Assembly (NCBI GenBank): GCA_020722245.1
Contig: DYLE01000026.1
Coordinates: 1-18,294, forward strand
Direction of reading: 5' to 3'
DNA from: Desulfonema limicola
GTDB taxonomy: Bacteria; Desulfobacterota; Desulfobacteria; Desulfobacterales; Desulfosalsimonadaceae
DNA: 18,294 nucleotides
Shown here: positions 7,236 to 14,728 of the stretch, piece after piece
How positions within the stretch are numbered: position 1 is the first letter of the stretch
Layout of the letters: each line of letters opens with the position of its first letter
The notes under the pieces: model-generated
Database searches by the model: none
Seen by the model: only the letters and a program-made list of their open reading frames with translations
Told to the model about the DNA's origin: nothing
Made by a program: the position numbers and the translations under genes

Positions 7236-8312
7236 TCAAACCCCCGCACTATTTCGAATGTAGTTCACAATGAGGTCCCCGACCTGGCCGGTGGTATACC
7301 CCATTTTGCCCGCGGAAACATCCTGAATATCGTCACGAAGCGCCTTCATGACCGCATTCTCAATGCCTGCCGCAGCCCTGGTTTCACCGATATTCTCCAA
7401 CAGCAACTGGGCCGCCAGGATGGCCGCAATGGGATTGATCATCTGCTTTCCGGTATAACGGGGTGCGGATCCGCCGATCGGCTCAAACATGGAAACCCCG
7501 GAGGGATTGATATTGCCGCCCGCGGCCACCCCCATGCCGCCCTGGATCATGGCTCCCAGGTCCGTAATAATATCCCCGAACATATTATCCGTAACAATGA
7601 CGTCAAACCGTTCTGGGTTTTTGACCATCCACATGCATGTGGCATCCACATGGGCGTAATCGGTCTGAATGTCCGGAAACTCTTTTGCCACCTCGTAAAA
7701 CGTCCGCTCCCAGAGATCAAAGGCGTAGGTCAGCACATTGGTTTTTCCGCAGAGGGTCAGCTTTTTCGCCCGGTTTCTTTTCCGACAGTATTCAAAGGCG
7801 TACCGAATGCATCGCTCCACCCCTTTGCGGGTGTTGATGGACTCCTGAATCGCTACCTCATCGGGTGTTCCGCGCTTCAGGTATCCGCCGGACCCGGTGT
7901 AAAGCCCCTCACTGTTTTCCCGAATGACCACGAAATCAATATCCGCCGGGGTTTTGTTTTTTAAGGGGGTGGCTACCCCCTCATAAAGTTTAACCGGCCT
8001 CAAATTGATGTACTGGTCCAGTTCAAACCGGAGTTTTAATAAAATCCCTTTTTCAAGAACCCCGGGTTTGACGTCCGGATGTCCCACCGCTCCTAAAAAT
8101 ATGGCATCCGCTTGTGAAACATTCGCAAGAACGCTGTCAGGCAGGATCTCCCCGGTTTTTAAATAATGCTCTCCCCCTATGGAATAGGTTGAATACTGTA
8201 ATTTAAAACCATAGGTCTCGGCGGCGGCATCCAGGGTTTTTATTCCTTCGGCCACCACCTCAGGGCCGGTGCCATCCCCTGGAATCACCGCAATATGATA
8301 CGGCCTCGACAT
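7236..8312 (-). CDS. leuB: 3-isopropylmalate dehydrogenase-type beta-decarboxylating dehydrogenase
   Basis: Predicted to oxidise and decarboxylate 3-isopropylmalate in leucine synthesis. It is 358 residues, the family length. The substrate helix LLKLRFELDQYINLRP (91-106, with R95 and R105), R131, Y138, K190, D223, D247 and D251 cover the expected catalytic and Mg2+ ligands. Similarity is closest to the mycobacterial/thermophile style of LeuB, as I recall those sequences. The cofactor loop reads GGSAPRYTGK (280-289); NAD-dependent LeuB normally has Asp where Arg285 is, while NADP isocitrate dehydrogenase has Lys-Tyr, so NADP use is possible. leuA, leuC and leuD are not in the window, so tartrate- or homoisocitrate-type activity cannot be excluded. 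The ribosome site AGGAG precedes the ATG. Confidence 0.85.
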   Translation of the reverse strand: MSRPYHIAVIPGDGTGPEVVAEGIKTLDAAAETYGFKLQYSTYSIGGEHYLKTGEILPDSVLANVSQADAIFLGAVGHPDVKPGVLEKGILLKLRFELDQYINLRPVKLYEGVATPLKNKTPADIDFVVIRENSEGLYTGSGGYLKRGTPDEVAIQESINTRKGVERCIRYAFEYCRKRNRAKKLTLCGKTNVLTYAFDLWERTFYEVAKEFPDIQTDYAHVDATCMWMVKNPERFDVIVTDNMFGDIITDLGAMIQGGMGVAAGGNINPSGVSMFEPIGGSAPRYTGKQMINPIAAILAAQLLLENIGETRAAAGIENAVMKALRDDIQDVSAGKMGYTTGQVGDLIVNYIRNSAGV

Positions 8313-8541
8313 TCTTAAAACTCCTTTACACGCTATTTTATCTTCTCAATACCGGCGATTTTGTAAAAAACTATCTCTCCCGCTTTGCGGTATTTTTACA
8401 GTAAGTAACTTATTTATTTTTTTTATTTTTACCACAGAGCGCACAGAGAAAATAAATGAAAAAATTTTTTTCGGTGTTCTCTGTGGTTAAATCCTTCATT
8501 TTCGAATTTGAAAAACCCAAGTTCCTTGGAGGGGTGTTTTC
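8313..8541. other. Intergenic region between leuB and psd
   Basis: A 229-base gap inside the minus-strand run. It holds no credible gene on either strand. It contains the leuB leader (with AAAGGAG before the ATG), a small CCGC-TTT-GCGG hairpin (8380-8390), very T/A-rich tracts at 8409-8430, and the ACCACAGAG inverted repeat listed separately. The size of the gap suggests that leuB-greA-rpoZ may have its own promoter, but no convincing -35/-10 pair was found. Confidence 0.6.
8431..8487. repeat. ACCACAGAG interspersed-type inverted repeat
   Basis: ACCACAGAG (8431-8439) is mirrored by CTCTGTGGT (8479-8487). A second overlapping arm, ACAGAGAA (8442-8449), also pairs with TTCTCTGT (8477-8484), so two alternative stems are possible. 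The centre holds GAAAAAATTTTTTTC (8458-8472). It has no gene and no clean U-tract directly after the stem, so it looks more like a small dispersed palindromic element than a simple terminator. From memory, near-identical CCACAGAG/CTCTGTGG palindromes recur between genes in many environmental anaerobe genomes. Confidence 0.6.
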
Positions 8542-9231
8542 TCAGTCCTGCAGATACCCCAAAATTGAAACCCCGGATTTTACCCGATCCCCCACGCGGA
8601 CGTTCGGGGTCGTATTCGGCGGCAAATAAACGTCCAGGCGGGAGCCGAAACAGATCAATCCGAACCGCTGACCGCGTCTTACCGCCTCACCCTCCTGAAC
8701 ATGGCAGATAATCCGCCTGGCCACGATCCCGGCGATCTGAACAAAACAGATGACCTGCTGCTGTTCGGTCTCAAGCACAAGGGCGTTGTGTTCATTGCCC
8801 ACCGAGGCCTGTTCACGATTTGCGGGAAAAAATTTACCGGGAAGATAGGAAATCCTTTGAATGACCCCTGTAACCGGAATACGGTTGACATGCACATCAA
8901 ACAGGGACATGAATACGCCGATTTTAAGGCAGATTCCCGGAATAAACGGGTTGGTGTCGACTTTCCCCACCGACACAACCTTACCGTCAGCCGGGGATGT
9001 AACCACGCCGGCCTTTTCCGGGGTCATCCGGTCCGGGTCCCTGAAGAAAAAACAGATAAACGCAGTGGCGAGAAGCCCCGTGATTGCAAAAAATCTCCAC
9101 CCCAAAAGGGCAAACACCAGGGTGACAAACCCACCCGCATAGATCAGAGGATATCCGGCGCTCGATATCGGAAAGGTCTTTTGGCTCGGGGGATCGGCCC
9201 GATAAAACCGGTTTTGGGTCTTGTTTTCCAT
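8542..9231 (-). CDS. psd: Phosphatidylserine decarboxylase proenzyme (short form)
   Basis: Membrane-associated pyruvoyl enzyme that makes phosphatidylethanolamine from phosphatidylserine. At 229 residues it is the short form. Two hydrophobic segments near the N-terminus (about 25-43 and 46-63) would anchor it, followed by the family motif FFRDPDR (62-68), SPADGKVVSVG (79-89) with D82, and SLFDVHVNRIPVTG (109-122) with H114. The autocleavage site is Gly196-Ser197 in FGSRLDVYLP; Ser197 would become the pyruvoyl group, leaving a small alpha chain of about 33 residues. The usual partner pssA is not adjacent. It lies 96 bases after tsaB, with only a weak AGGCGG ribosome site. Confidence 0.94.
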   Translation of the reverse strand: MENKTQNRFYRADPPSQKTFPISSAGYPLIYAGGFVTLVFALLGWRFFAITGLLATAFICFFFRDPDRMTPEKAGVVTSPADGKVVSVGKVDTNPFIPGICLKIGVFMSLFDVHVNRIPVTGVIQRISYLPGKFFPANREQASVGNEHNALVLETEQQQVICFVQIAGIVARRIICHVQEGEAVRRGQRFGLICFGSRLDVYLPPNTTPNVRVGDRVKSGVSILGYLQD

Positions 9232-9327
9232 TTGGCCGCCTGTAATCCTGTAGAGTAATTTTTGAAATTTTAAATTTAGTTAATAAAATTGATCCTGTCA
9301 ATGAAAACAGGCCAAGCTTTTGATAAT

Positions 9328-10014
9328 TTATCCTCTTCGAGGTTTTACTTCAGCATCGGGCTTTCGAAGATAAACCGGCGCCAGCTCAGAAACATCATCC
9401 ACATCGTTTTTTTCAAACCGGAGCATGGCCAGACCCGCCACTGCCGTTGCATGAATGACATGCTGATCAGGTCTCGCAAAAACGGCCTTTCCATCGGTTT
9501 CCGATTGAATAAGCTCCCGGTACAACAGGGCGCCTTCGCCCACAAACAGACAGGGCTCTTCAATCCCTGAAAGGGCCTTTCGCGGGCTTAAAACCGATGC
9601 GGAAAGTACGGTCTCAATCGCATTTTTTCGAAAACGAACCCTCTGGGTGTAGACCTCCCCCTTTCGGGCATCCATCATCACACAGATCAGCATGGATACG
9701 CTCGAAAACGGGTATGCCAGGGCCAGAAGGGAAGAAACCCCGACAACCGGCTTTTGTGCAGCAACGGCAAAACCTTTGAATGCGCTGATTCCGATGCGAA
9801 GCCCGGTAAAACTCCCCGGCCCTTGGGTCACGGCGAATCCGTCGATATCAGACATGGACAAACCGGCTGTTTTAAGCACGTCGTCGACCATCCCCATAAG
9901 AAACCGCGCGTGGGTGGTTTGATGATGGACCGTCAATTCACAGACAAGGGTATGGTTATCCGCGATGGCCACGCTGCATGTTTTTGCCGCGGTATCTGCC
10001 GCCAGGATTTTCAT
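9328..10014 (-). CDS. tsaB: tRNA t6A37 threonylcarbamoyladenosine biosynthesis protein TsaB
   Basis: ASKHA-fold partner of TsaD and TsaE in forming t6A at position 37 of ANN-decoding tRNAs; TsaB itself is an inactive scaffold that activates TsaD. It is 228 residues, as expected. It shows the N-terminal MKILAADTAAKTCSVAI ATPase-like strand and the signature GPGSFTGLRIG (65-75), followed by the dimerisation helix region. The ATG overlaps the lon TGA (ATGA at 10014-10011) and there is no separate ribosome site, so it is probably translated by coupling to lon. tsaD, tsaC and tsaE are not in the window. Confidence 0.95.
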   Translation of the reverse strand: MKILAADTAAKTCSVAIADNHTLVCELTVHHQTTHARFLMGMVDDVLKTAGLSMSDIDGFAVTQGPGSFTGLRIGISAFKGFAVAAQKPVVGVSSLLALAYPFSSVSMLICVMMDARKGEVYTQRVRFRKNAIETVLSASVLSPRKALSGIEEPCLFVGEGALLYRELIQSETDGKAVFARPDQHVIHATAVAGLAMLRFEKNDVDDVSELAPVYLRKPDAEVKPRRG

Positions 10015-12449
10015 GGCGCAGCGGATTTGTTTCTGGTTTGGGACCGAGACTTTTTCTGGGGCGCGGCTGGAATGGCGTCTTTTCCAATGGCGATGGCGAT
10101 CACCTCGTCAATGCTGTTGACCGGAACAAATTTGATTTTTCGTTTCACAACCCCAGGGATCTCCACCAGTTCTTTTTCGTTTTTTCGAGGGATGATAACG
10201 GTCTTGATCCCTCCCCGAAGCGCGCCCAGGAATTTTTCACGCAGCCCGCCCACCGGCAGGACACGCCCCCGAAGGGTGATCTCCCCGGTCATGGCGACCT
10301 CGGTGTTTACCGGCTTGTTGGTGATGGCTGAAATCAGCGCAGTGGCCATGGCGACCCCGGCAGACGGTCCGTCCTTGGGAATGGCGCCGGCAGGAACATG
10401 GATATGAATATCCAGGCGTTCAAAGTAGTTCTTTTTCAGCCCCAGGGTCCGTGCATGGGAACGCGCGTAGCTGACCGCCGCACGCGCCGATTCCTGCATG
10501 ACCTCGCCCAGCTGGCCGGTAATGATCAGCTCCCCCTTGCCTTCAAACAAAGAGGCCTCAACATAAAGCACCTCGCCTCCGGTCTGAGTCCAGGCAAGAC
10601 CGGTGGACAACCCCACCTGGCTTTCCTCCTGATCCATTTCCGGAAAATACCTCGGCGGTCCGAGGTAGTGTTGAAGGCTGCCGCGCGAAATAAAAAATGG
10701 CCCTTTATCCCCTTCGGCGATGCGGCGGGCGACCTTGCGGCAGATGGCGCCAAGCTCCCGCTCCAGGTTCCTCACCCCCGCCTCGGAGGTGTACTCCTCA
10801 ATAATCTGCTTCAGCGCGCCGTTGCTGATTGTTATCTTTTTACGGTTTAATCCATTATCCGCGATCTGTCGAGGAATCAGATGATTTCTTGCGATGGTCA
10901 TTTTTTCCTGATTGGTGTAGCCGGGAAGCTGGATCACCTCCATGCGGTCCAGAAGCGCCGAAGGAATGGTGTCGGTCAGGTTGGCGGTAAGGATAAACAG
11001 CACCCGGGACAAATCAAAGGTGAGGTTCAGGTAATGATCTGAAAAACTCGTGTTCTGTTCCGGATCAAGGGCCTCTAAAAGGGCCGAGGACGGATCCCCT
11101 CGAAAATCAACACCGATCTTGTCGATTTCATCCATCATAAAGACGGGGTTGTTGCTCCCGCATTGTCTCAATCCTTGAAGGATTCGGCCGGGCATGGCGC
11201 CGATATAGGTCCGGCGATGCCCCCGAATCTCGGCTTCATCCCGAATGCCGCCCAAAGATACCCGAAAAAATTTGCGGCCCATGGCCCGGGCAATGGCCTG
11301 GCCCAGGGAGGTCTTGCCAACGCCCGGAGGGCCGACAAAGCAAAGAATCTGACCCTTCTTTTTAGGGTTTAAGCTCCTGACGCTCAAATACTCAAGGATG
11401 CGGTCCTTGACCTTCTCCAGCCCGCAGTGGTGTTTGTCCAGAACCTCCTTTGCTTTGGGAATGTCTAACATATCCTTTGTAGACCGACTCCAGGGGAGTT
11501 CCGCCATCCAATCGAGGTAGGTGCGGATCACCATGGCCTCGGAGGAATCCGGGTGCATCTGTTCCAGACGTCTTAACTGTTTTTCCGCCTCGGTGCTCGC
11601 TTCCCTTGGAAGCCTCGCACGCTTCAGGAGCCTTTTATAGTTATTGATTTCTTCAGTTTTTTCATCGTATTCGCCCAGCTCCTTGTGAATCGCCCGCATC
11701 TGCTCCCGTAAAAAATAATCCCGCTGGCTTTTGGATATCTCATCCCTCACGTTCGATCGTATCTTGGCCTGTATCGTGGACAGGTCCACCTCCCGCGTCA
11801 GGTAATCATTCACCCGCATCAGCCGCTCAATCGGGTCTGTCAGTTCAAGCAGCCCCTGGGCCTCATCTATCTTTAACTTTAAATTGGATGACACCAGGTC
11901 CGCAAGCTTGCCCGGGTCTTCTATTTCATCTAACAGGGTGCCGATTTCCGTGGAATACTCCTCACGCATCATCAAAATTTTTTCGCAATTTTCTCGTATA
12001 TTACGCATTAAAGCTTTATGTTCTAATTCAACTTTTCCAAAATAATTATCTGAAATTATATGAATTTTAACATTATATATTCCTTTTTTTCGAATATAAC
12101 GCTTAATCTCTCCTTTTTTCAAACCCTGAATAAGCGCCTTAAAATGACCGTCAGGAAGCTTTAAAATCCGCAGAATCCGGCATACGGTGCCGATCCCGTA
12201 AATATCATCCGGCCTGGGATCTTCAACGGAAGGGTCTTTCTGGGCGGCCAGAAACAAGATCCTGTCTTTCTCCATGGCTTCTTCCATGGCCTTGACCGAT
12301 TTTTCCCTTCCGATAAAAAGCGGGAGCACCATATCTGCAAAAATGACCACATCCCTCACCGGCAGCAAGGGCATCTGCTCCGGAATCTCAGCGGTTTCCC
12401 TGTTATCCTCCAACAGGCTTATGATATCGTCCCTATCAATTTCAGCCAT
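10011..12449 (-). CDS. lon: ATP-dependent protease La (Lon)
   Basis: Cytoplasmic AAA+ serine protease for misfolded and regulatory proteins. It is 812 residues, a LonA form with N-domain (from MPLLPVRDVV, about 24), AAA+ module and protease domain. Walker A GPPGVGKT is at 373-380 (K379), Walker B is MMDEIDK, and the catalytic dyad is Ser696 (in DGPSAG) with Lys739 exactly 43 residues later, the spacing seen in E. coli Lon. The C-terminal tail is Lys/Arg/Ser-rich. The start has a good GAGGTG ribosome site. Upstream is a heat-shock-like promoter. Residues about 110-150 are encoded by strikingly AT-rich DNA (12001-12120) unlike the rest of the gene, yet the reading frame is intact. Confidence 0.98.
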   Translation of the reverse strand: MAEIDRDDIISLLEDNRETAEIPEQMPLLPVRDVVIFADMVLPLFIGREKSVKAMEEAMEKDRILFLAAQKDPSVEDPRPDDIYGIGTVCRILRILKLPDGHFKALIQGLKKGEIKRYIRKKGIYNVKIHIISDNYFGKVELEHKALMRNIRENCEKILMMREEYSTEIGTLLDEIEDPGKLADLVSSNLKLKIDEAQGLLELTDPIERLMRVNDYLTREVDLSTIQAKIRSNVRDEISKSQRDYFLREQMRAIHKELGEYDEKTEEINNYKRLLKRARLPREASTEAEKQLRRLEQMHPDSSEAMVIRTYLDWMAELPWSRSTKDMLDIPKAKEVLDKHHCGLEKVKDRILEYLSVRSLNPKKKGQILCFVGPPGVGKTSLGQAIARAMGRKFFRVSLGGIRDEAEIRGHRRTYIGAMPGRILQGLRQCGSNNPVFMMDEIDKIGVDFRGDPSSALLEALDPEQNTSFSDHYLNLTFDLSRVLFILTANLTDTIPSALLDRMEVIQLPGYTNQEKMTIARNHLIPRQIADNGLNRKKITISNGALKQIIEEYTSEAGVRNLERELGAICRKVARRIAEGDKGPFFISRGSLQHYLGPPRYFPEMDQEESQVGLSTGLAWTQTGGEVLYVEASLFEGKGELIITGQLGEVMQESARAAVSYARSHARTLGLKKNYFERLDIHIHVPAGAIPKDGPSAGVAMATALISAITNKPVNTEVAMTGEITLRGRVLPVGGLREKFLGALRGGIKTVIIPRKNEKELVEIPGVVKRKIKFVPVNSIDEVIAIAIGKDAIPAAPQKKSRSQTRNKSAAP

Positions 12450-12520
12450 CTCTTCACCTCGGTATGGTTTCTGGATGTTTGTCTATTATGATTAAACCGT
12501 AAGATCAATTTAAATTTTAA

Positions 12521-12549
12521 AAAATGGGGTTTCATCCATCGGCCTCATG
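12521..12549 (-). promoter_or_regulatory. Candidate sigma32 (heat-shock) promoter for lon
   Basis: On the minus strand CATGAGG (12549-12543) is followed after 13 bases by CCCCATTTT (12529-12521). The downstream box matches the sigma32 -10 consensus CCCCATnT well; the upstream box matches CTTGAAA only partly. Lon is a classic heat-shock gene, which adds plausibility. The predicted start lies about 65 bases before the lon ATG. No CIRCE element was seen. Confidence 0.45.
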
Positions 12550-12606
12550 TGGTAATCTGATGCGACATGTTAACCTTTTTTAAAAAGGCGGCTTAAGGCA
12601 AACCCT

Positions 12607-13377
12607 ATGGTTCTTGTCATCATCTTTGTTTTCGGGCTGTGCATCGGAAGCTTTTTAAATGTCTGTATCTTCCGCCTTCCCAAATCCCGTTCGATCCTGA
12701 GGCCGGGTTCCAGCTGCCCCACCTGCAACGCCCCCATACGGTTTTATGACAACATTCCCGTGTTAAGCTATCTATGGCTTAAGGGGAAATGCCGTTGTTG
12801 CGGCCGGCCGATATCTGCCCGCTACCCTCTGGTAGAGCTTTTGACCGGCCTGTCGGCCTGGGGGAGCGCCCTTGTTTTTGGCATCTCTCTTACGGCGCTG
12901 GTCTATTTTATTTTCATCTCCGCGCTGATCGTAACCACCTTCATTGACATCGATCACAGAATTATTCCGGATTTCATCTCCCTCCCCGGAATCCTGGTCG
13001 GCCTCTGCGCCTCGCTTTTTCTTCCGGATTTGGGTTTTTTAAACGCTCTGGCCGGAGTGGTCATGGGCGGAGGCATACTTTTTGTGATCGCCTGGGGCTA
13101 CCGCCTTTTGACCGGCAAAGAGGGAATGGGAGGGGGGGACATCAAGCTTCTTGCGATGATCGGCGCCTTTACAGGATGGAAAGGGGTTTTTTTCACCATA
13201 ATCGTTTCATCGGTTTCAGGCACCCTTGTCGGTCTGACCGTGATGCTGATCGCAAAAAAGGACCTCAAATACGCCATTCCTTTCGGCCCTTTTCTTGCCC
13301 TCGGCGCGGTCCTTTACGTTTTTTTCGGTCCCACGATGATCGCCTGGTACTATGACGGCTTATTTTTTCAATTTTAA
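12607..13377 (+). CDS. pilD: Type IV prepilin leader peptidase/N-methyltransferase (A24A)
   Basis: Inner-membrane aspartic protease that removes the leader from type IV pilins and type II secretion pseudopilins and methylates the new N-terminus. It is 256 residues with several membrane helices. The N-terminal domain has the helix ending GSFLNVCIFRLP and the zinc-type cysteines C37/C40 (CPTC) and C62/C65 (CRCC), the cytoplasmic domain of the bifunctional form. The catalytic aspartates lie in FIDIDHRIIPD (D114/D116) and GMGGGDIKL (D178). A weak AAGG lies 8 bases before the ATG. No pil or gsp genes are in the window, so its substrates must be encoded elsewhere. It is divergent from lon and 51 bases before the DUF401 gene. 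Confidence 0.96.
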   Translation: MVLVIIFVFGLCIGSFLNVCIFRLPKSRSILRPGSSCPTCNAPIRFYDNIPVLSYLWLKGKCRCCGRPISARYPLVELLTGLSAWGSALVFGISLTALVYFIFISALIVTTFIDIDHRIIPDFISLPGILVGLCASLFLPDLGFLNALAGVVMGGGILFVIAWGYRLLTGKEGMGGGDIKLLAMIGAFTGWKGVFFTIIVSSVSGTLVGLTVMLIAKKDLKYAIPFGPFLALGAVLYVFFGPTMIAWYYDGLFFQF

Positions 13378-13428
13378 GGCGTTGGGCCATGCATCGCTTC
13401 CACTTTTCTCATTCAAAAAATACCTCAC

Positions 13429-14718
13429 ATGCCCATGATTGATGACATTCCCGCGCTGCTGCGCGTCACCGCTGTTTTTGCCGCCATCCTGTTTTTAATC
13501 CGAAGGCGGTTTCCCCTGGAGTATGCCTTTTTACTGGGGGGCGGTATTTTAAGCCTTTTTTTTGGACTTTCACCCCTTGAGACGATGCGATCCATGCTGG
13601 CCTCCGTCACCTACCCCAAGACCCTGGCGCTTGCGGCCATCGTGTCGCTTATCCTTATCTTAAGCCGCTGCATGGAGCTGAGCGGACAGATGCAACGCAT
13701 GCTCAAAAGCTTTGAGGGGTTGGTTTCAAACCCTCGCTTGAAGCTGATGATTTTTCCGGCCATCATCGGTCTGCTCCCCATGCCCGGCGGGGCGGTTTTT
13801 TCCGCACCCATGGTCAAGGAGCTGTCCGGCTCGCTGAAACTCTCCGGCGATCAGCTCAGCTTTATCAACTACTGGTTCAGGCACATATGGGAATACTGGT
13901 GGCCCCTGTATCCCGGGGTATTGCTGGCAACCCTTATGTCGGATATCAACCTGCCGATATTTATCCTGTTCATGTGCCCGCTTACGATCTGTGCGGTGGG
14001 GTTCGGATACCTGGAACTGAAAGCCGCCGGGGTGGGTGTTATTGAAACTGCTGATTTCGAGAAAGCGGGATGGGGAAATTTTATAAAGGATCTGCTTCCG
14101 ATCCTGATTGTCATCATTCCCGGCCTCGGCATGGGTGTCGGTCTGTCGCAGCTGATGCCGGACATCACTATCGGAAAGGAGATAGGGCTGATCGTCGCCC
14201 TGGTTCTGGCCGTCTTCTGGGTGGGGTCAGCCAATGCCATGCCCCTTAAACAGGTCGGCCGGGAGGTGTTCACCCGCCGCCTGTTTCAGATGGTCTTGTT
14301 GATTTTCGCCATCCTGGTGTTCAAAGGCCTGCTTGAGGACAGCCAGGCGGTGAATGCCATTCGGGATGAGTTGTTCATCTTGAAAATTCCGGTGGCGCTG
14401 ATCACCATCCTTCTGCCGTTTTTGATCGGAATGATCACCGGGATTACGATCGCATTCGTGGGGGCGACGTTTCCGATCCTGATTCCCCTGATTCACTCCA
14501 TCCATCAGGAACACCTCATGGTTGCCTACATCATGCTCGCCCTCACCTCCGGCTTTATCGGTTATCTTCTCTCACCGCTTCATCTCTGTTTCATCCTCTC
14601 GAATCAGTACTTCGCCGCAGAAATGAAAAAGGTATACCGCCATCTCTGGCTGCCGTGCGGCGGCATGGCCTTCATCAGCATCCTGTATTTTATGATTCTG
14701 GTTCACACGATCGGATAA
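13429..14718 (+). CDS. DUF401-family integral membrane protein
   Basis: Uncharacterised polytopic membrane protein of 429 residues that I recognise as DUF401 (COG1906). About twelve hydrophobic segments are visible, for example near residues 10-24, 32-47, 65-80, 105-123, 174-194, 223-243 and 405-428. Glycine/proline-rich re-entrant-like stretches occur at LLPMPGGAVFSAP (about 114-126) and GMITGITIAFVGATFP (about 333-348), in the style of ion-transporter-superfamily permeases, but no substrate can be assigned. A central soluble loop (about 195-222) is moderately charged. ATG 13429 and ATG 13435 are both possible starts; neither has a convincing ribosome site. It probably shares a transcript with pilD. 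The stop is 10 bases from the convergent selenoprotein stop. Confidence 0.8.
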   Translation: MPMIDDIPALLRVTAVFAAILFLIRRRFPLEYAFLLGGGILSLFFGLSPLETMRSMLASVTYPKTLALAAIVSLILILSRCMELSGQMQRMLKSFEGLVSNPRLKLMIFPAIIGLLPMPGGAVFSAPMVKELSGSLKLSGDQLSFINYWFRHIWEYWWPLYPGVLLATLMSDINLPIFILFMCPLTICAVGFGYLELKAAGVGVIETADFEKAGWGNFIKDLLPILIVIIPGLGMGVGLSQLMPDITIGKEIGLIVALVLAVFWVGSANAMPLKQVGREVFTRRLFQMVLLIFAILVFKGLLEDSQAVNAIRDELFILKIPVALITILLPFLIGMITGITIAFVGATFPILIPLIHSIHQEHLMVAYIMLALTSGFIGYLLSPLHLCFILSNQYFAAEMKKVYRHLWLPCGGMAFISILYFMILVHTIG

Positions 14719-14728
14719 TCCATCGCCA

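Noticed and set aside
8380..8390. CCGC-TTT-GCGG hairpin followed by TATTTTTA as a plus-strand terminator
   Set aside because: No plus-strand gene ends nearby and the stem is only four base pairs with a broken T-tract.
12574..12588. Palindrome CCTTTTTTAAAAAGG as a transcription terminator
   Set aside because: The arms touch with no loop and no following U-tract, and no gene ends there; kept only as a possible operator.
13390..13443. Tiny ORF starting ATGCATCGC between pilD and the DUF401 gene
   Set aside because: It is 17 codons, has no ribosome site or recognisable peptide, and overlaps the start of the DUF401 frame.
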